This document shows positions 8,659 to 18,400 of a stretch of DNA of 64,000 nucleotides, piece after piece. The translations under genes were made by a program, and so were the position numbers. The stretch is from Acidaminobacter hydrogenoformans DSM 2784 (lineage in GTDB: Bacteria; Bacillota; Clostridia; Peptostreptococcales; Acidaminobacteraceae), in NCBI RefSeq assembly GCF_900103005.1, contig NZ_FMWL01000008.1, forward strand, positions 1 to 64,000. The letters are read 5' to 3'. Positions within the stretch are counted from its first letter, which is position 1. Each line of letters starts with the position of its first letter. The notes under the pieces were generated by a model, which saw nothing but the letters and a program-made list of their open reading frames with translations, searched no databases and was not told the DNA's origin.

Positions 8659-9837
8659 TTATTTCACGAGCAGTTTTCTCGGATAGTTTGTGAAGGTTTC
8701 GACGCCGTTTTCAGTAACCCGGAAAGACTCGCTGATGTCGATGCCACAATCTGATAACCAGATGCCTGGAATCATGTGGAACGTCATGTTCGGTTGAAGG
8801 ACCGTCTTGTCGCCTGGTCTCAGGCTGGCTGTGTGCTCGCCCCAATCTGGCGGGTAGTTGAGTCCCATGGAGTAGCCAATGCGGGAGTCCTTAATAAAAC
8901 CGCTCTTCGCTATGCTCTTTGCCCATGCCCGTTCAACATCTTCTGCATAGATCCCTGGTTTGATTACGCTCAGGGCCTCGTTGATGCCCTCGACAACGAC
9001 CTTTCCAAGATCAATGACGGTCTGCGGTGCTTTGCCAAGAATCATGGTTCTTGCAAGAGGACAGTGGTAACGTCTGTAGCAGCCTGAGAGCTCAAGGATG
9101 ACCGTGTCCCCATCTTTGTAAGGCTCATCTGTCCAGCTGAGATGTGGTGTTGATGTTCTGATGCCGCTTGGCATCAGCGGAATGATAGAAGGGTAGTCGC
9201 CGCCAAACTCCTCCGTGCCGTAAACCTGAGCCGCTGAAACCTTTGCTGCTGCGTCGCATTGTCTGACGCCAATATCTACTGCTTCATAAGCCGTTTCCAT
9301 GACGCGCTCCGCGATCCTTGCCGCTTTTCTCATGTAAGCAATTTCGTTGTCGGATTTAACGATCTTGACCCAGTTGACCAGGTTCGTCGCGTCGACGAAA
9401 GAGGCGTTAGGGCAATTCTTCATCAAGCTTTCCTGGCATTTTGCCGTGTAGTAATATGTATCCATTTCTGTGCCAATGACTTTTTTGTCATAGCCTTTTT
9501 CTTTAAGGATGTCAGATACAAAATCCATAGGATGCTTAACGAGGGACTGAACATAATCATCTGTATAAGCCCTGATGTCCTCTTCCTCAAGCCAGGTTGT
9601 CAGTCTTGCCGCATTGCCGTCCTGACCACGGCCGACCCACATGATTTTACTCTGGTCCACAAACACGATCAGGCACTGATGCACATAAAAGGACCATCCA
9701 TCAAAACCAGAGAGATAATTCATGTTGGCAGGATCCGTGACGATTAATGCGTCAATACCTTTCTCAGCCATGCTTTTCTGCGTACGGCTGACTCTTTCCT
9801 GATATTCCGAGACTTCGAAATACAGCGTCTTGCTCAT
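8659..9837 (-). CDS. M24 family creatinase/ectoine hydrolase-like enzyme
   Basis: 392 residues in two parts: an N-terminal creatinase_N domain (about 1-150) and a pita-bread C-terminal domain. The usual metal ligands of aminopeptidase P are not in place: where peptidases have DxG...SDxxRT this protein has LELSGCYRRYHCPLART, as in creatinase and ectoine hydrolase, which act on C-N bonds without the dinuclear metal site. From memory, RIGYSMGLNYPPDWGEHT and TSTPHLSWTDEP closely resemble DoeA/EutD ectoine hydrolase. First gene of the TRAP operon, with a palindromic operator just upstream. Ectoine ring opening is the leading guess; another cyclic amidine or guanidino compound is possible. Confidence 0.82.
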   Translation of the reverse strand: MSKTLYFEVSEYQERVSRTQKSMAEKGIDALIVTDPANMNYLSGFDGWSFYVHQCLIVFVDQSKIMWVGRGQDGNAARLTTWLEEEDIRAYTDDYVQSLVKHPMDFVSDILKEKGYDKKVIGTEMDTYYYTAKCQESLMKNCPNASFVDATNLVNWVKIVKSDNEIAYMRKAARIAERVMETAYEAVDIGVRQCDAAAKVSAAQVYGTEEFGGDYPSIIPLMPSGIRTSTPHLSWTDEPYKDGDTVILELSGCYRRYHCPLARTMILGKAPQTVIDLGKVVVEGINEALSVIKPGIYAEDVERAWAKSIAKSGFIKDSRIGYSMGLNYPPDWGEHTASLRPGDKTVLQPNMTFHMIPGIWLSDCGIDISESFRVTENGVETFTNYPRKLLVK

Positions 9838-9902
9838 TGATTTTTCAACCTCCGTTCTTTGATTGCTTGCTTGGATGAATTTTATTTGTAAAATATTGTG
9901 TC

Positions 9903-9916
9903 GATTGTCGACAATT
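9903..9916. promoter_or_regulatory. GntR-type operator, copy 1
   Basis: GATTGTCGACAATT, with the perfect palindrome ATTGTCGACAAT at 9904-9915, lies 66 bases upstream of the M24/TRAP operon start. The same palindrome lies in the promoter of the neighbouring gntR gene, so both are probably sites of that repressor. Confidence 0.7.
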
Positions 9917-9941
9917 TATTAAAAAGGAGAAATGCCCCTCT

Positions 9942-10628
9942 TTAGTCTGGATTTTCAAATTCGCCTTTTTTATAGCTGTCAATATGATTGAGGAAGGCTT
10001 TCTTACACTGCTCGAGGTCACCACTTCTGAGATGTTCAATAATCTCATAGTGATCCGTCGCCGTCTGCATCAGGTCACCCGTTTCATTGGTGTCGTACAT
10101 CATGGCCATTTTGAGCTGAAAGAACATATCTTTCAAGATCTTAATCCTTCGTTTGCTGTCAGACTTATTCCAGAGATAGAGATGAAAGTCCATGTCCATT
10201 TTGTTGACCTTGATGATTTTTTCCTCTTCTTTTAAATCACTGTTGACGACCGTCACCATCTGATCCACAAGATTGGTCAGGTATTTGAAGTCTGCTTCCT
10301 TTAATTTATGTTCATGGATCAGAATCCTGAAAATATCATTCTCGTGAAGGATTCTGATGTCAAACACCTCATGAACATCCTTTAAGCTAAAAGTTGTCAC
10401 ATAGGTCCCTTTTCTTGGAACGATCTCAACAATACCTTCTTTCTCAAGGTCTTTTATGCCTTCTCTGACAGGCGATCTGCTGATTCCAAGGTTCTTCGCA
10501 ATCATTGCTTCGAGGACATGGTCACCTGCTTTGTATTTGCCAATTATGATTTGTTCCTTAATATAGTCAGAAACCACAGAGCATAGATTGTCTCTTTGAT
10601 ATTCTGACATTGCCTCTGTCATTGTCAT
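9942..10628 (-). CDS. GntR/FCD family transcriptional regulator
   Basis: 228 residues. An N-terminal winged helix (LCSVVSDYIKEQII; ISRSPVREGIKDLEKEGIVE, about 12-75) is followed by a helical FCD ligand domain with HENDI, the D-H metal/acid positions MDFHLYLW and DHYEIIEHL. Its gene lies directly upstream of the TRAP/M24/M20 operon on the same strand. Its own promoter contains the ATTGTCGACAAT palindrome between the -35 and -10 boxes and the downstream operon has another, so it is likely an autorepressor that releases on binding the substrate or a breakdown product. Confidence 0.9.
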   Translation of the reverse strand: MTMTEAMSEYQRDNLCSVVSDYIKEQIIIGKYKAGDHVLEAMIAKNLGISRSPVREGIKDLEKEGIVEIVPRKGTYVTTFSLKDVHEVFDIRILHENDIFRILIHEHKLKEADFKYLTNLVDQMVTVVNSDLKEEEKIIKVNKMDMDFHLYLWNKSDSKRRIKILKDMFFQLKMAMMYDTNETGDLMQTATDHYEIIEHLRSGDLEQCKKAFLNHIDSYKKGEFENPD

Positions 10629-10671
10629 AACCCCCTTTTTCTCTGGGAGAATCTCTTGTGTCTATGTACCC

Positions 10672-10699
10672 ATTATAACAGATTGTCGACAATCTACAA
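10672..10699 (-). promoter_or_regulatory. gntR promoter with operator in the spacer
   Basis: On the minus strand TTGTAG and TATAAT are separated by 16 bases, and the spacer is almost wholly the palindrome GATTGTCGACAATC (10681-10694). A protein bound there would block RNA polymerase directly. Confidence 0.72.
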
Positions 10700-10784
10700 T
10701 CTAATTTTTCAGATTATTTTATTTTTTTGCTATATAAATTTCTTTATCCATCTCAATACCTTGAAAATACAAGATTTCTTGATT

Positions 10785-10917
10785 GGGGACTGGGCCGGCC
10801 TAATTTATTGGTCGGGGACTGGGCCGCACCAAACCTCTGGTTGGGGACAGGGACATACCAGCTTTTCGGCAGGGGACAGGGACGGACCAGAATACCGGTC
10901 CGTCCCTGTCCCCTGCC
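10785..10917. repeat. GGGGAC repeat cluster, copy 3, with long palindrome
   Basis: Two GGGGACTGGGCC units, two GGGGACAGGGAC units and then a 21-bp perfect stem (10868-10888 with 10897-10917) whose arms read GGCAGGGGACAGGGACGGACC. It fills most of the 373-base gap between gntR and the next gene. Confidence 0.75.
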
Positions 10918-11001
10918 AAACTGCCGCCCTTTCCCCACCCAAAGTGTGATTCTCCGTCTTTTACGGGTATAAATACTATGCTAAAATGAGGAGGTGTTCC
11001 C

Positions 11002-11232
11002 ATGAGTGAAACCATGCTCCAAAAAGTCGCTGATCTTAACAACAAGAGAAAAGCACTGCTCTCCGAGCTCAAGCAGCTCGAAGAAGAAATCAAGCTTGCA
11101 AAAGAAGCCTACAAGAGCTCGTCTGACCCCGACCCAGAAGTGCTGGAGCACTGGAACGTAGAGCATGAAGGCCCGGTTCATTCCGAAGAAGAAGAGCCTA
11201 AACTCTTCGAACGCGAAAAAATCTTCGACTAA
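11002..11232 (+). CDS. Small coiled-coil protein, unknown function
   Basis: 76 residues with a convincing start: GAGGAGGTG lies 7-8 bases before the ATG. Residues 5-37 form a heptad-like Leu/Lys/Glu segment (LNNKRKALLSELKQLEEEI) typical of a short coiled coil; the C-terminal half is very acidic (SEEEEPK). No family recognised. It precedes kduI on the same strand, with a hairpin in the gap, so it may be separately transcribed. Its base composition matches its neighbours. Confidence 0.65.
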   Translation: MSETMLQKVADLNNKRKALLSELKQLEEEIKLAKEAYKSSSDPDPEVLEHWNVEHEGPVHSEEEEPKLFEREKIFD

Positions 11233-11269
11233 CCCCGCCCCTCATCTCACCACCACCACTGAACAAAGG

Positions 11270-11307
11270 ATGCCTCCCGGCGACGGCCAACGCCCCGCCG
11301 GAGGCAT
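11270..11307 (+). terminator. GC-rich hairpin between the coiled-coil gene and kduI
   Basis: ATGCCTCC pairs with GGAGGCAT, with further GC pairing inside. No clear U-run follows, so it may be a weak terminator or a processing/stability element. Confidence 0.4.
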
Positions 11308-11362
11308 TCTGCATGCATAGCCCAACTAAAACGATCACACCCAACCCCAAGGAGGTCTACCC

Positions 11363-12205
11363 ATGGATGTACGCTACGGCGCGAGCCCAAAAGATGCCAG
11401 GCACTACGACACCACTCAGCTGAGAGACGAGTTCCTCATTGAACAGGTCTTTGCCCCGGATGACGTCACTACCGTCTATTCCCACATTGACCGCGTCATC
11501 ACTCTGGGCGCCATGCCCGTGAACGAAACCCTCAGCCTTCAGAAGAACGTCGACCCGGAAAAGGACCTTGGCGTCACCTATTTCCTGGAGCGCCGCGAGC
11601 TCGGTATAATAAATCTTGGAGGCCCAGGCAAAGTGGTTGCCGATGGTCACCTTCACCAACTCGCCCGCCTGGACGCCCTCTACATTGGCAAAGAAACACG
11701 TGAGGTCCTCTTCTCCAGCGACGCCCCCGCAAATCCCGCCAAATTCTACATGACCTCCGCCCCCGCCCACACCAAATTCGAGACAAAGCTCATCACCCTC
11801 GAAGCCGCCAACAAAGTCGAGCTGGGCAGCTTCGAAACCTCCAACAAGCGCATCATCTACCAGCTCATCCACCCAGCGGTCCTTGAGACCTGCCAGCTCT
11901 CCATGGGCTGCACCATCCTCGACACCGGCTGCGTCTGGAACTCCATGCCCTGCCACACGCACGAACGCCGCATGGAAGTCTACCTCTACTTCGACGTTCC
12001 CCAGGACAACCTGGTCTTCCATTACATGGGCCAGCCCCAGGAGCTCCGCAGCATTGCCATGCTGAACGAGCAGGCCGTCATCTCCCCGAGCTGGTCCGTC
12101 CACTTTGGCTGCGGCACCAGCAACTACAGCTTTGTCTGGGCTATGGCCGGTGAAAACAGAACCTTCACGGATATGGATCATATTAAGGTGACGGATTTGA
12201 GGTAA
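11363..12205 (+). CDS. kduI: 5-keto-4-deoxyuronate isomerase
   Basis: 280 residues, the full length of KduI. The cupin zinc site is visible in CHTHERRME (two His and Glu) and in SVHFGCGTSNYSFVW, and the N-terminal TLGAMPV and LYIGKET are family marks. It interconverts 5-keto-4-deoxyuronate and 3-deoxy-D-glycero-2,5-hexodiulosonate in pectin/glycosaminoglycan uronate breakdown. GGAGG precedes the ATG. No KduD, lyase or hydrolase gene is near, so it is an isolated piece of the pathway. The sequence around residue 93 contains one copy of the TGCCGATGGTCA motif (11638-11649), read as VADGH. Confidence 0.92.
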   Translation: MDVRYGASPKDARHYDTTQLRDEFLIEQVFAPDDVTTVYSHIDRVITLGAMPVNETLSLQKNVDPEKDLGVTYFLERRELGIINLGGPGKVVADGHLHQLARLDALYIGKETREVLFSSDAPANPAKFYMTSAPAHTKFETKLITLEAANKVELGSFETSNKRIIYQLIHPAVLETCQLSMGCTILDTGCVWNSMPCHTHERRMEVYLYFDVPQDNLVFHYMGQPQELRSIAMLNEQAVISPSWSVHFGCGTSNYSFVWAMAGENRTFTDMDHIKVTDLR

Positions 12206-12219
12206 GCGTTTTTTGAACA

Positions 12220-12278
12220 ATAAAAGTGCTGATAAATCTTGTGACGGCTGTTACAAGATTTATCAGCACTTTTTACTT
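12220..12278. terminator. Bidirectional terminator between kduI and the HAL-like genes
   Basis: AAAAGTGCTGATAAATCTTGT pairs with ACAAGATTTATCAGCACTTTT, over 20 perfect pairs flanked by A- and T-runs, between convergent genes. Serves both strands. Confidence 0.92.
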
Positions 12279-12286
12279 GGAAATTT

Positions 12287-13612
12287 TCAGATCAAAATAT
12301 GGCTCGTAAAAAGATCCTCAGCAACATTTAATCTGTCAGACATAAAGAGAGTTTTATTTTGCAAATCGAAATTTTTCGAAAGCGCCTTCAAGAACTGAGA
12401 GTCATTTACTGCTTGATAATCACTTTGCTCCGCCTTCAAGACAGCAATACTTCCCAAACCCGCCACCATAGTTTTTAATAGCTTAACTGACTGCATCGCT
12501 TTTCTTGCGGCGCCATAGCTGAACTCAACATGGTCTTCTTGATTTCCTTTTGTAGAAATTGAGTCCGCACTTGCAGGAATACACTGTGCCCGAATCGCAT
12601 TTAACAATGACTCGGATATGGAACAATACCCTGCTAATCCATCTGATGCTTCAGCCAATTGAAAGATGGCAGCATTCACCATTAAACCTTGCTCAGATAC
12701 CAAGATCGCGAGTAAGTCCATTGCAAAGCCAACCTGAGTATTACTGCAATTGCATCCCATGACAGCTTCGTAAAACCCGTTTTCCTTTTCAAATACCAAC
12801 GGATTATCACAACTGACATTGTTCTCAAAATTTAAAGTCTCATGAATATAAGACAAGGCAGAATCACAAGCTTGGTTTATGGTCTGTTGAGTTGAAATTA
12901 ATTCCCTGGATAACAAACCCTCTACATTTAAAATCTCCCGATTGACCTCGACCAATTTTTTAAAGGCATTAAAAGCAACAACTGAGATCGATTGCGTCAT
13001 TGTCGACCCATTCATTTGAGACAACGTCTCTTTACATTCCAGAACAAATTCAGGTTCAATGCCTAATGCTTCAAAGCATTCCTTAGCTTTTGTTCGTCTT
13101 CCCTCATAAAAGACCTCCGCTTCCTCCATCCCCGCAACCACCATGGCGGATTGTGCAAGTGGTCCAAGATCACTCAGCCCTGTTGAGCCTAACTCAAACA
13201 CTACGGGTGAAATTCCTGCATTGAAAATATCCAGCATCCGTTGAATTAATTCTGGTCGAACGGCTGAATAACCCCTGCATAGAACATTTGCCCTGATCAG
13301 CAACGCTATGCGCGTTATCAACGGATCAATAGGTGCGCCTAAGCCAATGGCATGGGGATATGGGATAGTCTCATTCCATTTGCAGTGATCATCTGTAGAC
13401 AATTTAATATTTTTAAGATTGCCTAAACCTGTATTTATCCCATAAACAACGGGGGCATCTTTTTCAAGCCACCTGTTGATTTGCGCTCTGCTGTTTTGAC
13501 ATTTTTCTATAGCACTGTCAGACATTCTAACGATTCCTTTTTTTCCGACAGCCACATCAATAATGTCTTTTATAGTTAAGTCAAACCCATTAATTTCAAA
13601 ATACTTTTCCAT
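12287..13612 (-). CDS. HAL superfamily protein C, MIO triad absent
   Basis: 441 residues, shorter than HAL (about 510). It keeps the catalytic tyrosine loop VVYGINTGLGN (Tyr57), the QMNGST asparagine (Asn201), CDNPLVF and the C-terminal GNQEDHVEF glutamate (Glu359). The MIO segment reads GSTGLSDLGPLA (142-153) where HAL has GSVGASGDLAPLA: Ala is Leu and the Gly is missing, so MIO cannot form in the known way. The block that carries Arg in HAL (QDxYSLRCxPQ) is deleted between about 235 and 265. The upstream partner gene keeps that block, suggesting a hetero-oligomer. The ATG at 13612 has AGGAGGG upstream; a GTG at 13627 overlapping the previous stop is an alternative. Not a functional histidase by sequence. 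Confidence 0.8.
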   Translation of the reverse strand: MEKYFEINGFDLTIKDIIDVAVGKKGIVRMSDSAIEKCQNSRAQINRWLEKDAPVVYGINTGLGNLKNIKLSTDDHCKWNETIPYPHAIGLGAPIDPLITRIALLIRANVLCRGYSAVRPELIQRMLDIFNAGISPVVFELGSTGLSDLGPLAQSAMVVAGMEEAEVFYEGRRTKAKECFEALGIEPEFVLECKETLSQMNGSTMTQSISVVAFNAFKKLVEVNREILNVEGLLSRELISTQQTINQACDSALSYIHETLNFENNVSCDNPLVFEKENGFYEAVMGCNCSNTQVGFAMDLLAILVSEQGLMVNAAIFQLAEASDGLAGYCSISESLLNAIRAQCIPASADSISTKGNQEDHVEFSYGAARKAMQSVKLLKTMVAGLGSIAVLKAEQSDYQAVNDSQFLKALSKNFDLQNKTLFMSDRLNVAEDLFTSHILI

Positions 13613-13623
13613 GATCTCCCTCC

Positions 13624-15069
13624 TCACCTCAAGCCTCCAATGACTTCTTCAACTGAATTAAGCACAACATTGTCAGAAATTAACTGATTCGCCATTTTTA
13701 AATCCGGAATCAAATAGCGGTTGGATTTTAGCGGCTTAATATGTTCTCTAACAGTCTTGTAAGCAACATCAGTGCCTACTCCAAAATTGAATTCAGACAG
13801 TTTAGATTTCACAAAATCCATCCCCTGAACTGCCATTAACATTTCTATAGAAAGTATTTTTTCAAGATGTTCACAAGCTCTCAAACTTTTCAAAGCAGCG
13901 AGATACGAAGCGGATTGATATTCACCAGAGGAACAATTCAGCTTCGAGCAGATCGAGCTTGGGAGCGCCATCAGTTTCAATTCTCCAAGAATGGCAGTTG
14001 CTGCCGCCTGGACAACTGGAAATCCATGATTAAATCCAGGATTTTCTGCAACCAAATTCATTGGTAGTCCATACGACAACTGAGAATCCGTGAGTCTGAA
14101 ACTTCTTCTTTCACTAATATTCCCCAAATCAGATAGTACAATGGTCAGCATATCGAGCGCATATCCCAACAAAGGATCTTCAGACTTTTGGAAGCTCTTT
14201 AATCCTGAATTCAACACATTCTGCAGCCACTCAACTATGTCCCGGGCACCGCCATGGGTTTGCGGGACGGCTCTGATACAAATGGCATCCTGACACCTTG
14301 CGCCATGATCACCGCCAAAAGCTTCTCGTGCAAGTTCTGTAGTCATTTGACTATTATGAAGAATTCTTCTGATATTCTCCGCTGATTTAATCTGAGTTTT
14401 ATAGGGTCGACCGTACTCATGCAGTCTGTAATCGAAAGCACCCAGTTCACCCCGAATGGCTTCCATATTAAGCGCAGTACAAAGATCTGCATTTTTCACA
14501 AGTTCAATGGCTTTCTTACAAGCTATGAAAGCTATAGCCGTCGATACCAGGCTCAAATTTAATAAGCTTTCAATTTCACTCGCGACAAATGGAGCCGCAG
14601 TCAGATTGAACCTGTTATAGATCTCAGATGACTTAAGTTTTTTATCTTGATATTTGCACAATGTATCCTCTGTTCCACACAAGCACAATACAATTTCAGA
14701 TATTGCCGCTTTTTCATTTCTCCCGGCAGCATGAACCAATGGAACAATGCCAAATTCGAGATATAGCATCACATATTCAATGGACTCTCTGCTATAAAGC
14801 TCAGGATGATCCAGCATTTCCTTTAACATTAAAAAGAGCGCTATTCCTCCTGTCTCAGGATTCAGAAGCTCGCCAAAAAGAACAGCGTGTGTTCTCGCGT
14901 AAAGCTCCAAACGCCCGGCATTCTCTTCATTGGCTGTAGACTCTGAGTTCACGGATGTATAGCCACTTAAATCCACATCAACCTTAATACCTTCGTATTG
15001 ACTTTCAATAAAATCAAATACTGAATCGCATTGAAATTCAGACCCGTTAAGCACAAACTTTTTCTTCAT
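13624..15069 (-). CDS. HAL superfamily protein B, MIO triad absent
   Basis: 481 residues, a very divergent member of the aromatic amino acid lyase fold. Recognisable blocks are CQDAICIRAVPQTHGGARD (259-277, equivalent to HAL QDxYSLRCxPQVHG with its substrate-binding Arg), LLNLSLVSTA (equivalent to LINGT) and YQSASYLAALKSLRACEHLEKILSIEML near the C-terminus. The tyrosine loop is lost, and the MIO region is HAAGRNEKAAISE with no Ala-Ser-Gly. The ATG at 15069 has GGGGAGGAG upstream. It ends against the start of HAL-C on the same strand, so the two are co-expressed. Alone it lacks most catalytic residues; a heteromer with HAL-C is the likely form. Confidence 0.75.
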   Translation of the reverse strand: MKKKFVLNGSEFQCDSVFDFIESQYEGIKVDVDLSGYTSVNSESTANEENAGRLELYARTHAVLFGELLNPETGGIALFLMLKEMLDHPELYSRESIEYVMLYLEFGIVPLVHAAGRNEKAAISEIVLCLCGTEDTLCKYQDKKLKSSEIYNRFNLTAAPFVASEIESLLNLSLVSTAIAFIACKKAIELVKNADLCTALNMEAIRGELGAFDYRLHEYGRPYKTQIKSAENIRRILHNSQMTTELAREAFGGDHGARCQDAICIRAVPQTHGGARDIVEWLQNVLNSGLKSFQKSEDPLLGYALDMLTIVLSDLGNISERRSFRLTDSQLSYGLPMNLVAENPGFNHGFPVVQAAATAILGELKLMALPSSICSKLNCSSGEYQSASYLAALKSLRACEHLEKILSIEMLMAVQGMDFVKSKLSEFNFGVGTDVAYKTVREHIKPLKSNRYLIPDLKMANQLISDNVVLNSVEEVIGGLR

Positions 15070-15404
15070 GTCTCCTCCCCCTCTAAGAAAGCTTACTAAT
15101 CCTATGTATAATTTATTCACAGTAAGTAATGCAGCAATTATATATTCATCATTTCACATCAATGACTTCAAAAAGACTAATGACGGTGTTCTAACCCGCA
15201 TTCATCAGCACAAATCATAACTCAATAGTACAAACATGTGAGCTTGAGACAATTTCGTTTTTATCAAAAAAAATACCAACTGCTCTCTAATCGTGTAGTC
15301 GCCACGTTAGATCAATTGGTATTTCTTTAATAATTGCGTTATTCAAAATTCTCGCCACGCTCATAAAATAGTAAACGCGCAGTGCTGTCACTTCAAATTG
15401 CGGG
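15070..15404. other. Gap between HAL-B and the BTAD regulator
   Basis: 335 AT-rich bases. It contains the regulator's terminator (15263-15326) and must hold the promoter of the HAL-B/C pair; several TATAAT-like boxes lie at 15090-15150 but none with a convincing -35. No gene or repeat seen. Confidence 0.6.
15263..15326 (-). terminator. Terminator of the BTAD regulator gene
   Basis: AAATACCAA and TTGGTATTT form the stem base; on the minus strand the hairpin is followed by an eight-T run. It separates the regulator from the HAL-B/C pair. Confidence 0.7.
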
Positions 15405-18400
15405 CTAAACCGAATAATGGCTGCACTGTCCACAAACGCGCTGGATATCCTTTAATACCTTTGCTTCGTAAGTAAAGCTTTCATGCAGTGAGAAAAACTG
15501 AACTGCCTCTCTGCAATAATTGTGTGTTTCGAGCGCAAGATAATCATTAATTTCTTGTGTCCCTGGCAAGCTTCTGTTGAGTCCGCACATTTCAGCTTTA
15601 ATTCTCAGAACCAAGCCTTTTTCATAAGCTCTGTCAACAAGTTCAGCACATTGATCTGCTTTAGTCAAATACTCGAGACAAGTTTTATAATTGTTGTCCC
15701 TAAAGCACTGGAGTGACCAGTACGCAAAGACAGAAACCTGTCCCCACATGAAATTGAAATGATCATAGTATTCGATCGCTAACCCCAAAAGCGACCTGGA
15801 AACCTCATATTGGCCTGTATCATAGGCTGCAATGCCAATCCCACTTCGTACCAAAGCAAGATGACCATTAAATCCATGTTCCAGGCAAATCTGTTCAGCC
15901 ATTTTATACCATTCGTATGCCCCAGAATAATCATTTTGAAGTCGTCTGCTTTCACCAAGATAATAGTAAGTCGCAACCAAATTCAAAACATATTGCTCCT
16001 TATACGGCTCCATTCCAAAAATTTTAGCAGCACTGATCAGTAACGATTCACCCAATTTAAATCGGTTCTTGATAATCATCAGGTATCCCTTTAAACGGAT
16101 TAAAACACCGAGTTCACCCTTGTCCGCATTGCTTTTAAACAATCGCAGGGCTTCCTCAATCAGATGCTCCATTTGATGCACCTGGCATTGATTGATACAG
16201 TGATAGATCATTTGGAGATATCCTTTATACACAAAGTCCATCTCTTCACATTCTTTGGCCAAGCTAATCATTTCTCGCGTCAGTTGATAACCACGCTGAA
16301 CATTTCCATTAATGATGTTATATCGACTAATCATATTGAGATATTCGAGTTTCAGCTTATCTTCCATTTGATGTGGGGGCAGCGATTTCATCAAACTGTC
16401 AATTTGCTCAATTTCTTTATCAATGGCGCGATCCCTGACGCCGTCTCGCTGTCTAAGACCGACCATAGAGACTTCTTTAATTCGCGGAAAGAGTTCATGG
16501 GTCAGCTCGAGTTCGTCAAACAAATTTAGAATCCTGTACTTGAGCAGGCTGGCATTATCTCCAGCGCGTTCATAATGAAACACCAATTTAGGGTATAGAT
16601 TGCGATCCATTGGCATTTGAATTAATTGATCTTTATAAAACTCGCCCACTCTTTTGTGAAGGAGTTTTCTTTTCGTTGCCGATTGATTTTCATAGACGAA
16701 CTCTCTGAGCTTTTGATGGGTAAAGCCGTACTTTACATTTCCATTTTTTTCTGGTATTTCCTTAACAAAATTTTGTTTTATCAAATGCTCTATCAACTCA
16801 AGCAATTGAAGATCATCTTTTCCACTGAGCGTCTTAAGTTCGTCCCATGAAATGGTGTCAGAGAAAATGGAAATCAAATCAGCGATCTTCTGATGCTCTT
16901 GGGACAATGCGTAATAGCGCGCTTTATATAGTGTCCTAATCTTTTGAGGCACAGAATCATAATCGCCTTTCGCTATTATGCCATTCAAAAATTCCACCAA
17001 AAATAAGGGATTCCCTTCAGATTCCTGGTAAATCAATCTTTGATAATTCGAATCCAATTGCTTTCTTTTTAGAAAAGATTCAATGAATTCACGTGTCTCA
17101 ACCTCATTAAATCTGGTCAATTCAATTTTTATGAAGTGCTCAGAGAGCTGAATGTCAGGATATCGACTCCAGTGATCAGAGACTTCAGGATTTCTCGAGG
17201 TGGCAACAATCAGCGTATTCGCTAATGGTGACTGACCAGACACTAACTGGTTTAAGAGTGCAAGACTCCATTCGTCAATCCACTGAATATCTTCAAAACA
17301 GATTAAGAGGGGTTCCTCTTTTCGCACGATTGATAGAAGATGCGTCAGTGCTTGAGCTAAAGACGAAAGATGCATGGGCGATTGCTTTTCAATAGCATAA
17401 GGAACCCCACCCCCATTTCCCTTCACACCAATGGGGAACACCCTGCTTAAAGCGTCTAAATAAGCTGGCTTAAGCTGATTCTTAGACTTTTCAAGCTTCT
17501 CATAAGCCTCAGAAACCACTGGCATCCAAGCTTTAAAAGCATGACGTTGATCCCCTTCATGCAGTGTCACCGAGTATATAGTTTTGACTATGGCTTCAAT
17601 GCTTACTGTAAACTTTTTCAGCAACGTACTTTTTCCAATTCCCGGTTCACCTGAAATCAGCACCAGCCCAGTCCTGCCATGACGTTGTACGTCATCGAAG
17701 CACTTGATCATATCGTCCAGCTCATTTTTGCGGCTAAAGAAAAAGCTGTTTTCTTTTTTATTCGATTTTGGCAGCTTTCGTCTTAATTCAACCAACTCAC
17801 GAAAAGTTTGAGCTGTTTCAGGCTCAGGAGAAATTCCCAGCTCTGCGTCCAGGACATCACATAATTTGGTATAGACCTCAACACATCTTCCATATTGGTC
17901 TGTGGCCATATAATAATGCATTATTTTTCTGGCGATGCCTTCATTGTAAGGGTCCAGTTTTAATAACTTCTTGCAGATTATTTCAATATTTGGATCCACA
18001 TTCGACAAAGAATTTAAGCGTTCCTGCAATTTCAGGATCACAGAATCTTTAAATTCATCTCTCGTCAAGGCAATCCATTCATCAAAAAGCGGCGCATCCT
18101 TTATGGTGAAATTCTCCATAAACAAATAATCAGATTCCGTTGCTGCTTCAAGATCTATTTTGAGCTCTGTCTGTTCTGAAAAACAAATCAATCTTTGACC
18201 CACACTTAAGAAGATTGGACTTTCAAATGATTGGCGTATGGAATACAAAGCATTTCTCAAATTTTTTCTGGCACGTTCTTCAGATTCCTCAGGCCAAAAT
18301 AAATGCATGACCTGAAAACGATCGACTTTTCTGTGAAAAGCTATGTAATAGAAGACGGCTTCGGCCTTTTGGTATTTGAACAAGACGGGTTGTCCATCCT

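Noticed and set aside
10785..10917. Possible CRISPR array or coding region in the GGGGAC repeats
   Set aside because: Units are unevenly spaced, partly inverted and have no uniform spacers; no cas genes. The frames change between units.
11357..12220. 287-codon frame opposite kduI
   Set aside because: Antisense of a well-conserved KduI; the Gly/Val/Asp-rich composition is typical of a mirror frame.
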